Source: Psychrobacillus sp. FSL K6-2836
GTDB taxonomy: Bacteria; Bacillota; Bacilli; Bacillales_A; Planococcaceae
DNA length: 64,000 nt
Direction of reading: 5' to 3'
Assembly (NCBI RefSeq): GCF_038003085.1
Contig: NZ_JBBOOM010000001.1
Span: 4,092,001 to 4,156,000 of the forward strand
Part shown: positions 25,359 to 32,936 of the stretch, in pieces
Numbering within the stretch: position 1 is the stretch's first letter
Layout: every line of letters starts with the position of its first letter
Translations under genes and position numbers: made by a program
Notes under the pieces: model-generated
Seen by the model: the letters and a program-made list of their open reading frames with translations, nothing else
What the model was told of the DNA's origin: nothing
Database searches by the model: none

Positions 25359-26693
25359 ATGATTAATTTTAATATTATTGATAAGTCTTCTTGTTGTATA
25401 CCTCATAACGGAAGTAATGACTTAAATCATCTGCCAGTCGCTATTATTGGTGCAGGACCTATAGGACTTGCTGCTGCAGCTCATTTAGCTGATCGTGGGG
25501 AACCCTTTATCCTAGTGGAATCGGGTGAAAATGTCGGTTCGAACATTCGTCAATGGGGTCACGTTCGATTATTTTCTCCGTGGCAATATAATATCGATAA
25601 AATTGCAAGAAAGCTTCTAGAAAATAATAATTGGATTGCACCACCAGCAGATGAATTACCTCTTGGTAAAGAATTAGTTGAACTATACCTAGAACCACTT
25701 TCAGAACTACCTCAAATACATCCACATATTTTATTTAATTCTGTTGTTACTGCTATTAGTAAAAAGGGATTAGATAAAATGAAGAATGTTGGTAGGGAAA
25801 ATACATCATTTGTTATATATTTGGAACAGGATGGAACTACAACCCGTGTAGAAGCAAAAGCAGTAATTGACGCCTCTGGAACTTGGTCGCATCCTAATCC
25901 TGTCAACACGGATAATGTTTGGACACTAGAAGAAAAAGCTCTACTTAAGCACATTTATTATGGCATTCCTAATACTACTACTATGAGAGATAAATACAGT
26001 CATAAACGAGTTGCAGTTATTGGTGGAGGACATTCTGCTATAAACACCATTCTTGAACTTTCGGAGTCAGGTAGTCAAGAACTTTTCTGGATTATGAGAA
26101 AGAAAAAAGTAGAAGATGCTTATGGTGGAGAGGAAAAGGATGCACTGGAAGCAAGAGGAGAGCTTGATAGTAGAATTCATCAATTAGTGGATAGTGGAAA
26201 AGTAAAACCAATTACTCCATTATATATACAGCAACTAAAAGAAACGGCAACAGGGGTTAGGATAATAGGTCAATTTAATGGTAAACATTTTGAACAAGAA
26301 GTAGATGAGGTTATTGCAAATACAGGAAGTCGACCAGACTTTTCTTTCTTGAGAGAAATAAGATTAAGTGTGGATGCTGGCACAGAAAGTGTAGAAGCTC
26401 TTTCTACTTTAATTGATCCCAACTTGCATAGCTGCGGGACAGTTCGTCCTCATGGTGAAGAAATTTTACGTCAGCCAGAAAAGAACTTTTATATTGTCGG
26501 AATGAAAAGCTATGGACGTGCTCCAACATTCTTAATGGCAACTGGTTATGAACAAGTTAGATCGGTAGTTGCTTATTTATGTGGTGATTTGGAAGCATCG
26601 AAGACAATTGAATTAGATTTACCTGAAACAGGAGTGTGCAGCACGAATATTAAAGTATCTCAAGCAGATTCATCATGTTGTGGAGCCTGCTAA
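25359..26693 (+). CDS. FAD/NAD(P)-binding flavoprotein of the ars operon (ArsO-like)
   Basis: A 444-residue flavin-dependent oxidoreductase. The FAD motif GAGPIG is at residues 31-36 and the NAD(P) motif IGGGHSA near 220; TGSRPDFSFL is the second FAD contact. It belongs with the flavin-monooxygenase-like proteins found repeatedly in arsenic operons and often called ArsO. It has adjacent cysteines at 12-13 (SSCCIPH) and at 440-441 and 444 (SSCCGAC), unusual tails that could hold As(III) or form a redox relay. It follows the MarR gene by 52 bases. The reaction is unknown. Confidence 0.8.
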   Translation: MINFNIIDKSSCCIPHNGSNDLNHLPVAIIGAGPIGLAAAAHLADRGEPFILVESGENVGSNIRQWGHVRLFSPWQYNIDKIARKLLENNNWIAPPADELPLGKELVELYLEPLSELPQIHPHILFNSVVTAISKKGLDKMKNVGRENTSFVIYLEQDGTTTRVEAKAVIDASGTWSHPNPVNTDNVWTLEEKALLKHIYYGIPNTTTMRDKYSHKRVAVIGGGHSAINTILELSESGSQELFWIMRKKKVEDAYGGEEKDALEARGELDSRIHQLVDSGKVKPITPLYIQQLKETATGVRIIGQFNGKHFEQEVDEVIANTGSRPDFSFLREIRLSVDAGTESVEALSTLIDPNLHSCGTVRPHGEEILRQPEKNFYIVGMKSYGRAPTFLMATGYEQVRSVVAYLCGDLEASKTIELDLPETGVCSTNIKVSQADSSCCGAC

Positions 26694-26707
26694 AGGAGTA
26701 AATAATT

Positions 26708-26896
26708 ATGCCTGTCAATAATGGTGGTAATTTATCCAAAGAGTATTTTAAATCCTATTTAAACCTAATTATGGTTGCTAATATGTGTACAATGGAAGAA
26801 GCAAAAGAGTATATGTTCGAACAATTTTTTAAGGGTAACAAGGATACATTTGGAGAGTACAGTTACTATCAATTTTTACAGGTAACAGAAGGATAA
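26708..26896 (+). CDS. 62-residue protein of the ars operon
   Basis: Not recognised. A soluble 62-residue protein ([20 protein letters not shown] onwards) with helical character, a single cysteine (Cys27) and an aromatic C-terminus [15 protein letters not shown] precedes the ATG. It starts 14 bases after the flavoprotein and 38 bases before arsB, so it must be co-expressed with arsenic genes. It might be a partner of the flavoprotein, but nothing in the sequence shows how. Confidence 0.65.
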   Translation: MPVNNGGNLSKEYFKSYLNLIMVANMCTMEEAKEYMFEQFFKGNKDTFGEYSYYQFLQVTEG

Positions 26897-26934
26897 AGTT
26901 CATTCATAGTTTATGCAGCAAGGGAGAATTTAAA

Positions 26935-28230
26935 TTGACAGATGCAATATTAGCATCACTGATATTCTTAATCACGCTTACATTCGTTATTTGGCAGCCG
27001 AAGAATTTATCCATTGGTTGGACAGCATGTGGCGGGGCATTAGTAGCTTTATTGGTGGGTGTAGTAGGTTTTCAGGATGTACAGGCAGTAATTGGAATTA
27101 CATGGAATGCAACGTTATCATTTGTTGCAATAATACTTATTTCATTGATATTAGATGAAATTGGATTGTTTGAATGGGCGGCACTCCATATGGCGAAAGC
27201 AGCAAAAGGTAATGGGGTAAAGATGTTTGTCTATGTAAGTATATTAGGGGCGATTGTAGCTGCGTTTTTTGCAAATGATGGAGCAGCATTAATATTAACA
27301 CCGATTGTCTTGGCAATGGTACGTCATTTGAATTTTAAAGAAGCAATGATTTTTCCTTTTATAATGGCAAGTGGGTTCATTGCAGATACAACCTCACTTC
27401 CATTTGTAGTAAGTAATTTAGTAAACATCGTTTCGGCAGATTTCTTCCAAATTGGTTTTGTGGAATATGCTTCAAGAATGATTATTCCGAACTTATTTTC
27501 GTTAATTGCAACGATTAGTGTGTTATTTATTTATTTTAGAAAAAGCATTCCAAAAACTTATGAATTAACTAAGTTAAAGGAACCAAAAGAAGCGATTAAA
27601 GATATAAAAATGTTCCATTTATCTTGGTACGTATTATTAGTACTGCTAGTTGGCTATTTTACTAGTGAATTTACAAACCTACCAGTTTCTTTAGTTGTAG
27701 GGGTTGTTGCTATATTTTTCATATTAATGGCGAGAAACAGTCATGCAGTGAATACTACTAGTGTTATACAAAATGCGCCTTGGAATATTGTGTTTTTCTC
27801 CATAGGAATGTATGTGGTTGTATATGGTTTAGGGAATGCTTGGCTTACGCATTCGTTAGCAGGTGTTATTCAATTTGTTTCAGAACAAGGATTATTTGTA
27901 GCAACAATGTCCATGGGATTCATTGCAGCATTTCTATCATCAATTATGAATAATATGCCTACTGTTATGATTAATGCACTTGCAATAGCAGAGACGAATA
28001 CTTCAGGCGTTATTCGAGAAGCACTTATTTATGCAAATGTTGTTGGTTCCGACTTAGGACCAAAAATTACGCCAATTGGTTCACTTGCGACATTAGTATG
28101 GCTGCATGTCCTATCTCAAAAAGGTGTGAAAGTATCCTGGGGCGTATATTTTAAAACTGGCATTATTTTGACGGTTCCCATTTTGTTTATCACCTTGTTT
28201 GGACTTTACTTAACTTTATTAATTTTTTAG
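26935..28230 (+). CDS. arsB: arsenite efflux transporter ArsB
   Basis: A 431-residue polytopic membrane protein with about eleven helices. It matches ArsB of the ion-transporter superfamily: [56 protein letters not shown], and [20 protein letters not shown] near the C-terminus. It expels arsenite and antimonite through the membrane potential, or with ArsA, which is not encoded here. The TTG start follows AAGGGAG. The arsC remnant begins ten bases after its stop. Confidence 0.93.
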   Translation: MTDAILASLIFLITLTFVIWQPKNLSIGWTACGGALVALLVGVVGFQDVQAVIGITWNATLSFVAIILISLILDEIGLFEWAALHMAKAAKGNGVKMFVYVSILGAIVAAFFANDGAALILTPIVLAMVRHLNFKEAMIFPFIMASGFIADTTSLPFVVSNLVNIVSADFFQIGFVEYASRMIIPNLFSLIATISVLFIYFRKSIPKTYELTKLKEPKEAIKDIKMFHLSWYVLLVLLVGYFTSEFTNLPVSLVVGVVAIFFILMARNSHAVNTTSVIQNAPWNIVFFSIGMYVVVYGLGNAWLTHSLAGVIQFVSEQGLFVATMSMGFIAAFLSSIMNNMPTVMINALAIAETNTSGVIREALIYANVVGSDLGPKITPIGSLATLVWLHVLSQKGVKVSWGVYFKTGIILTVPILFITLFGLYLTLLIF

Positions 28231-28306
28231 GGAGATTTTTATGACAAAACAAACGATTTACTTTCTAGTGGATATAAAAAAAACACCAACTTCAATATAA
28301 TACAAT

Positions 28307-28344
28307 AAAAAAGGAAGCCGATTCTAAAAAATCGCTTCCTTTTT
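28307..28344 (+). terminator. terminator inside the broken arsC
   Basis: The stem AAAAAGGAAGC/GCTTCCTTTTT, extended by CGATT/AATCG with one bulge, ends in T5. It ends the arsB transcript inside the old arsC. Confidence 0.85.
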
Positions 28345-28364
28345 CTATTCCAAATTGGCATCCG

Positions 28365-28475
28365 CCACATAACTCACTGCAACCACCACATAAACTTCTA
28401 TAACTACCACATACCCAAGCTCAACCACCACATAATTAGAGTTAACTACCACATACCCAACCAAAACCACCATAC
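28365..28475. repeat. 21-bp minisatellite, about 5.3 units
   Basis: CCACAT or CCATAC starts at 28365, 28386, 28407, 28428, 28449 and 28470, exactly 21 bases apart. An 8-11 base core (ACYACCACATA) is conserved and the rest of each unit varies. A minus-strand reading frame gives a heptad YVVVxxx repeat, but it has no ribosome site worth noting. Confidence 0.9.
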
Positions 28476-28582
28476 TATTAGAAAAGAAGTAGAAAAGTGG
28501 GCTGTATTTCAACAAGTTCGTGATGAAATTGGAAATAGAATTAACCAATTTAAACAGAAAAGCACTAAATATGGCTAATATT

Positions 28583-28625
28583 AAAAGCACCTTTCACCAA
28601 TTAAAAGTGAAAGGTGCTTTTATTT
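28583..28625. terminator. bidirectional terminator, original end of the ars operon
   Basis: A perfect 15-bp stem AAAAGCACCTTTCAC/GTGAAAGGTGCTTTT (28583-28597 with 28607-28621), with a T-rich tail on both strands. It lies between arsC and the convergent lipoprotein gene. Confidence 0.92.
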
Positions 28626-28848
28626 ATTCGTTCGAATCATCCGATGAATCGTCAGTGGTATCATCTTCCTGCATTTCTTCATCCTCATCGTTTGCTTCGT
28701 TTTCAATACCTGCGTCATTTTCTCCATCATCTTCAATCATTGGATCATTTACTTCAATATCATCCACATCTGTATCCTCATCGCCACATGCTCCGAGAAT
28801 AAGTAACGACGATAATGCTAATGGTAAAGCAACCATTTTTCTTTTCAT
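28624..28848 (-). CDS. acidic low-complexity lipoprotein
   Basis: A 74-residue lipoprotein. The signal peptide MKRKMVALPLALSSLLILGAC ends in the lipobox LGAC, and the mature part is almost all Asp, Glu, Asn and Ser (GDEDTDVDDIEVNDPMIEDD onwards). Such a tail could bind cations or simply be an extended spacer. The ATG at 28848 is chosen because GGAGG lies eight bases upstream; the in-frame start at 28875 would precede the ribosome site. Monocistronic. Confidence 0.8.
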   Translation of the reverse strand: MKRKMVALPLALSSLLILGACGDEDTDVDDIEVNDPMIEDDGENDAGIENEANDEDEEMQEDDTTDDSSDDSNE

Positions 28849-28999
28849 AATTTTTACCTCCAGTATTATATTCAATATTTTATGGACTCTCTTTATATAT
28901 ACCTCATTTTTAAATACATAAACTTATAAATTTCGTTTCTATTAAGGTTAGATGTTTTTCTATGGTTTGTTGAAACTGTTCAATAGTTATTTTAACGAT

Positions 29000-29034
29000 T
29001 AAAAAAGCAGCCGGAGATCATTCTCTAGCTGCTT
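29000..29034 (-). terminator. terminator of the SDR gene
   Basis: Minus-strand stem AAGCAGC/GCTGCTT with a 16-base inner loop that can pair further (AGAG/CTCT-like), followed by T6. Confidence 0.75.
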
Positions 29035-29062
29035 CAAGTCTTTTACGTTATTATTCTTTGTT

Positions 29063-29878
29063 TTATAATGCTTGTACCCGATTTAAGTTCGCGATAGTAC
29101 CACCATCCACACGTAAATCTATACCTGTAATATATGAAGCGGCATCGCTAAGTAGGAATTCAACAGCTGAAGCAATTTCTGATGCTTCACCTTCACGTCT
29201 TAAAGGTGTAATTTCAAGCATCATTTTCATCTGCTCTTGCTGAGAGGCTTCTTGACGCCCCATAGGTGTGTTAATAGTACCTGGTGAAATCGATGTGATA
29301 CGTGCACCTCTTTCACCCCATGCCAATGCTTGATCTTCCACAATAAGAAGTACGCCTAATTTTGAGAGGCTATATGCTGCACCTGAGTCGCCTTGTGAAA
29401 ATTGCTCCATTGTTTCAATGACATTGTCAGCTAATGGTTGTTTTAAAATTTCCGTATAAGGTCCTTGTCGTGGAGCCATATGACCACTCATGGATGAGAT
29501 ACAAACGACAGAAGTACCATTAGTTGCAAGTGGAAGGAAAGCATCCAATACGATTCCAGTACCAACTAAATTGACCTCTGTAATTCGTTTAGAATCAGCC
29601 ATTGTTGGTGATAGTCCAGCTGTGTGAACAAGTCCTTTCAATGTTCCTAATTGGGAAGCTTTTTCCACCAAGGCAGCAACATTTTCTTTTGAAGTAATAT
29701 CAACTGTTTGGTAGTGTACATCTGTAATCCCAATAGCCTCTAGTTCTTCTTTAGCTTGTAATAAACGATCTTCAGATACATCTGCTAATAATACAGTTCC
29801 CTTTTTGCCAACAAGTTCGGCAGTTGCTTTACCCATGCCACCAGAACCGCCTGTAATTACATAAACCTGCTTTGTCAT
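29063..29878 (-). CDS. SDR-family oxidoreductase
   Basis: A 271-residue short-chain dehydrogenase. The cofactor motif is TGGSGGMG (residues 9-16), with HTAGL as the NAG-like strand, SSMSG as the catalytic serine region and YSLSK as the catalytic Tyr-x-x-x-Lys. DGGTIANL marks the C-terminus. Some relatives reduce steroids or short-chain alcohols; the substrate is not evident. It is divergent from a TetR-type regulator gene with a palindromic operator between them, so it is probably controlled by that regulator or by its loss. Confidence 0.85.
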   Translation of the reverse strand: MTKQVYVITGGSGGMGKATAELVGKKGTVLLADVSEDRLLQAKEELEAIGITDVHYQTVDITSKENVAALVEKASQLGTLKGLVHTAGLSPTMADSKRITEVNLVGTGIVLDAFLPLATNGTSVVCISSMSGHMAPRQGPYTEILKQPLADNVIETMEQFSQGDSGAAYSLSKLGVLLIVEDQALAWGERGARITSISPGTINTPMGRQEASQQEQMKMMLEITPLRREGEASEIASAVEFLLSDAASYITGIDLRVDGGTIANLNRVQAL

Positions 29879-29940
29879 ATTTACTTCCTCCTAACCATGT
29901 AATACCATTATTGTAAACGCATTCGTAATCGAAATAACGA

Positions 29941-29961
29941 GACATTTTCGCTCGGAATGTC
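29941..29961. promoter_or_regulatory. candidate TetR operator
   Basis: GACATT (29941-29946) and AATGTC (29956-29961) form an inverted repeat with a nine-base spacer, in the space between the SDR gene and its divergent TetR-type regulator. Confidence 0.5.
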
Positions 29962-29977
29962 CAGAGGGGTGTCACAA

Positions 29978-30485
29978 TTGAAAATAGTAAAAGAAACGAT
30001 TATTGAAGCTTTTTTACAGTTATTACACGAGAAAAGCTTTGAAGAATTGTCGGTAAAAGAGATTATTCAAAAAGCAGGGTTTTCTCGTTCTACGTTTTAT
30101 CTACATTTTGCAGATAAATATGAATTAATGGAAGATGTGAGACGTTCGTTAAATGGCCGGTTTTTATCATTTTATGAAATGGAATTCAACCAATGGAAAG
30201 CCAATGACACTTCACTTATGTGAACATATTTTTAAATTTCGTTCGTTTTACGAATTGGAATTTGCAGATACGAACGCTATTCGAAAGCTATCAAATAAAC
30301 TAGCCGCGCACTTACTACATATATTTGATGACAATGATTATGCGATATTTGCAAGCTATGGTACAACTGGATATTTAACCTTTTGGGTAAAAAATGGCTT
30401 TACAATGAGTCCTGCAGAAGCAGCTGAAAAGCTATTAAAAATTGGTTTAACGAATTGGACAAAAAGAATAGCATACGAAATGTAA
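29978..30485 (+). pseudogene. TetR-family regulator, frameshifted
   Basis: The first part reads KETIIEAFLQLLHEKSFEEL and then SVKEIIQKAGFSRSTFYLHF, a complete TetR DNA-binding domain. Homology moves from the first frame to the +1 frame near 30200, where TLHLCEHIFKFRSFYELEFA opens the ligand-binding domain that runs to 30485. Without the shift the protein would be about 168 residues. The first frame ends at a TGA at about 30223, so only the DNA-binding half would be made. The start is taken as TTG 29978, seven bases after AGAGGGGTG. Confidence 0.75.
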
Positions 30486-30536
30486 CTAAACGACCAAGCT
30501 ATATTATTTCATTTTATTTTAAAAAGGAGTGTCTCA

Positions 30537-31049
30537 ATGATAGTTAGAGAAGCAAAGGTGTCAGATGCTGCTGGTATAGCTTTTGTACACGTAGAAAGTT
30601 GGAAAACTTCATACCAAAATATTCTTCCTAAAGAATTCTTGACGAACTTGTCCTATAAAAGCCGAGAACAATTCTGGGAAACGAGTATTCCGAAAGGTAA
30701 TGTGTTTGTTGCAGAGAATGATGAAGGGAAAATAGTTGGTTTTGCTTCAGGTGGAAACGAAAGAAGTGGCAGTTACGAAGGATATAAGGGAGAACTAACT
30801 TCTATCTATATATTAAAAGAGTATCAAGGTATAGGGATAGGAAAACAGCTTATGAAATCAATAATTAAGGGCATTGAAAAACTTGGCATTAACACAATGC
30901 TCGTCCTCGTATTAGAAGATAACAATTCAAAATTGTTTTATGAGGCTTTAGGCGGTAAGAAAATTGACGAAATTGAAGTAGAGATTGCTGGGAAGTTATT
31001 AAATGAACTCGTCTATGGCTGGGATAATATTAACGATATATTTCATTGA
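30537..31049 (+). CDS. GNAT acetyltransferase
   Basis: A 170-residue GNAT protein. VREAKVSDAAGIAFVHVESW opens the fold, TSIYILKEYQGIGIGKQLMK is the acetyl-CoA loop and VLEDNNSKLFYEALGGKKI is motif B. It resembles B. subtilis proteins annotated as YuaI or aminoglycoside 6'-like acetyltransferases; the substrate is unknown. AAAGGAG precedes the ATG. Confidence 0.85.
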   Translation: MIVREAKVSDAAGIAFVHVESWKTSYQNILPKEFLTNLSYKSREQFWETSIPKGNVFVAENDEGKIVGFASGGNERSGSYEGYKGELTSIYILKEYQGIGIGKQLMKSIIKGIEKLGINTMLVLVLEDNNSKLFYEALGGKKIDEIEVEIAGKLLNELVYGWDNINDIFH

Positions 31050-31148
31050 AAGGTACTCGTCTAGAAGATTCCATTGTTTTCGAGCTTATATGTAAAGTTA
31101 TGACCATAAATAGAAGTATTTATATGGATAAAAGGATAGGAGATATGC

Positions 31149-31451
31149 ATGAGAACGTTATTGGAGTTAATCCGAATTATTATTCTATTTGCAATTGTGG
31201 GAAGTGCTATAGGTTACTTTTTAATCTATATTTATTTAGAAATGGGCATTGATACAGAAAAATATGGATTGATCGTTTTTGTTGCCATTTTTATTTTATT
31301 TTTTGTTCTATATAGAAATAAGTTGCAATTCAGTGGCTGGTACAAGGGAAAAGGTAGGGAAAAGCTTCCGAGAAAAGTGTCACAAATACTAATTTTAAGT
31401 TCAATCGCTTTACTATTATTACCACCAGTATTAAACCTGTTATTACGGTAA
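31149..31451 (+). CDS. small membrane protein with three helices
   Basis: Not recognised. A 100-residue protein with hydrophobic helices at about 8-30, 40-57 and 79-99, and a basic polar loop (YRNKLQFSGWYKGKGREKLP) between the last two. GATAGGAG precedes the ATG. It stands alone between an acetyltransferase and a zinc-ribbon protein. Confidence 0.6.
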   Translation: MRTLLELIRIIILFAIVGSAIGYFLIYIYLEMGIDTEKYGLIVFVAIFILFFVLYRNKLQFSGWYKGKGREKLPRKVSQILILSSIALLLLPPVLNLLLR

Positions 31452-31606
31452 CAATTACAATCCCTATTTCCAGATAATGAGCAAAGCCCTTGCAGATTTA
31501 CATTTCTTACTTTTATATTACCTCAATTATTATCATTATAATTTGTTTGCATAATATCTTTTATAGAAATAGATACTAAGCAAGAAGGTAAAAAGGAGAG
31601 ATACTT

Positions 31607-31852
31607 ATGGCCATATGTCCTTTATGTAACTCGTTAAAAGTTTTAGATATAAATTGTCCAAAATGTAATACTCAGTTGGAGGACTCTGGAAAAATATCCG
31701 ATTTTTTAGATCCATACGGTCATTATAATGATGAGGAGACTGTGAAGATGGGGGATGGCTATCCAAACACAGCGAAAGATCAGATTTGCCCTCATTTAAT
31801 GGTTTGTAATAATTGTCAGTATGATGTGGTGAAGTTTATACAAGAGGAGTAA
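31607..31852 (+). CDS. small zinc-ribbon protein
   Basis: An 81-residue protein with four Cys-x-x-Cys-like knuckles in two pairs: CPLC (4-7) with CPKC (17-20), and CPH..C with CNNC near 62-71. This spacing would hold one or two zinc ions. The middle is acidic and flexible. The function is unknown; small zinc-ribbon proteins of this kind often bind nucleic acids or partner proteins. AAAAAGGAG precedes the ATG, and a bidirectional terminator follows. Confidence 0.72.
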   Translation: MAICPLCNSLKVLDINCPKCNTQLEDSGKISDFLDPYGHYNDEETVKMGDGYPNTAKDQICPHLMVCNNCQYDVVKFIQEE

Positions 31853-31875
31853 CAATCTTCAATATATCTACAAAA

Positions 31876-31908
31876 AAACTCAAGTAAAATTCTACTTGAG
31901 TTTATATT
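31876..31908. terminator. bidirectional terminator between convergent genes
   Basis: The stem CTCAAGTA/TACTTGAG is extended by AAA/TTT on the outside, with a six-base loop, between the zinc-ribbon gene and the Mn-catalase gene. Confidence 0.8.
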
Positions 31909-31914
31909 TTATCT

Positions 31915-32772
31915 TTAATTTTGCATATCACTTAGGCCAGGGCTGTGTTCGTTTGGCATTGCTGGCATCAATGGTACTGGAAAACCAGCAGGCGGATCGG
32001 TAACTGTCAGTTCACCATCATTTCGACTAGGGCTCGTACCTTGAATGATTTCAGCAATCCTAGTTGGGTCTAATCGGAAGTTAAATGTGGAATTATGATA
32101 ACCCATGTCTATATACTTTCTGCATTCTGGATATTTGTTAATATCATAGTTAGGAACAGGGAACAGTTTGCCCCATTGCACTCCAAGTGTTTCTAAAGCT
32201 TTGGCAAATGCATTTTGATGTGAGTTGTCCCTTACAATGAGGAAGGCAAGGGTTTCTCGGAATGTCTTGTTGGAACTCATTTCATATATTCGAGTTTTTT
32301 GTAGTACACCAGTAGATTCTAGTACAAGGTTGTCAAGTAAATCTCCTATTAAATTTCCATGACTGTAAACCCAAGAGCCGTTCCAAGGGTTTCCGGCTGC
32401 GTCTACTGGCAAAGAAGCTTGTGCGCCAATAATGTAATGATGTGGATTGGCATGTTTCGTTGCTACGTCCAGTGGAGCGCCATTTATACCTGAATTACCA
32501 GCTGCAGAAGATTCACCCGACCCATTTAATAATTGGTTAATTGTATTTTGTACTAATTCCACATGTGCAATTTCCTCCAGAAATATTCCTCTAAGTAAAT
32601 CTCTGAACTGAGTTTCCTTTCCTCTAAAGTTAGAGCTTTGAAAAAAATACTGCATCATTGTACGCATCTCACCAAAATGACCGCCTAAAATTTCTTGCAA
32701 TACCTTTGCAGCAGCTGGATCTGGTTGGTCTGGGACTATTTGGTTTATTAGTTCTTCTTTATAATAATACAT
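31915..32772 (-). CDS. manganese catalase
   Basis: A 285-residue non-haem catalase with a four-helix ferritin-like core that should bind two manganese ions. EILGGHFGEMRTMMQYFFQ supplies the first Glu, EEIAHVELVQNTI the Glu/His pair (EExxH), and SHQNAFAKALETLG the second His. The tail is Pro-rich. Comparable B. subtilis proteins are YdbD and CotJC; the length fits YdbD, a stress protein. It disproportionates hydrogen peroxide to water and oxygen. GATGAGGA stands before the ATG. Monocistronic. Confidence 0.88.
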   Translation of the reverse strand: MYYYKEELINQIVPDQPDPAAAKVLQEILGGHFGEMRTMMQYFFQSSNFRGKETQFRDLLRGIFLEEIAHVELVQNTINQLLNGSGESSAAGNSGINGAPLDVATKHANPHHYIIGAQASLPVDAAGNPWNGSWVYSHGNLIGDLLDNLVLESTGVLQKTRIYEMSSNKTFRETLAFLIVRDNSHQNAFAKALETLGVQWGKLFPVPNYDINKYPECRKYIDMGYHNSTFNFRLDPTRIAEIIQGTSPSRNDGELTVTDPPAGFPVPLMPAMPNEHSPGLSDMQN

Positions 32773-32936
32773 TCCTCATCCTCATTTCATTAATTATTCA
32801 TCAGTCCTAGTATTCGAAACGTAATCATCTTTATACATTAATTTTAGTAAAGGTTTTCATTTGTGAAAGGAACGGAAGATTATTAAAATGAAAGAAAGGG
32901 AATAGTCTTAAGGTAAGTGAAAGGGGCGTGCTATAT

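Larger units (their letters stand above)
28241..28578 (+). pseudogene. arsC: arsC (arsenate reductase) fossil in two pieces
   Basis: The 5' piece (28241 on) has GGGAG and reads MTKQTIYFL, the exact opening of thioredoxin-coupled ArsC (..TIYFLCTGNSCRSQ), but breaks where the catalytic Cys10 should be and stops at 28300. The 3' piece (about 28480-28578) reads KWAVFQQVRDEIGNRINQFK, the standard ArsC tail. Between them about 200 bases hold a terminator and a 21-bp minisatellite instead of the central 90 or so codons. All catalytic cysteines are gone, so this operon no longer makes ArsC from this gene. Confidence 0.85.

Noticed and set aside
28365-28475. Possible CRISPR array
   Set aside because: Cores of 8-11 bases at 21-bp spacing leave only about 10 bases of spacer, and there are no cas genes.
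28345-28590. 81-residue minus-strand ORF with YVVVxxx heptads
   Set aside because: It reads through the 21-bp minisatellite and across the arsC fossil, with no convincing ribosome site; better explained by the DNA repeat.
31046-31252. 68-residue ORF between the acetyltransferase and the small membrane protein
   Set aside because: Overlaps the membrane-protein gene in another frame and has no ribosome site of its own.
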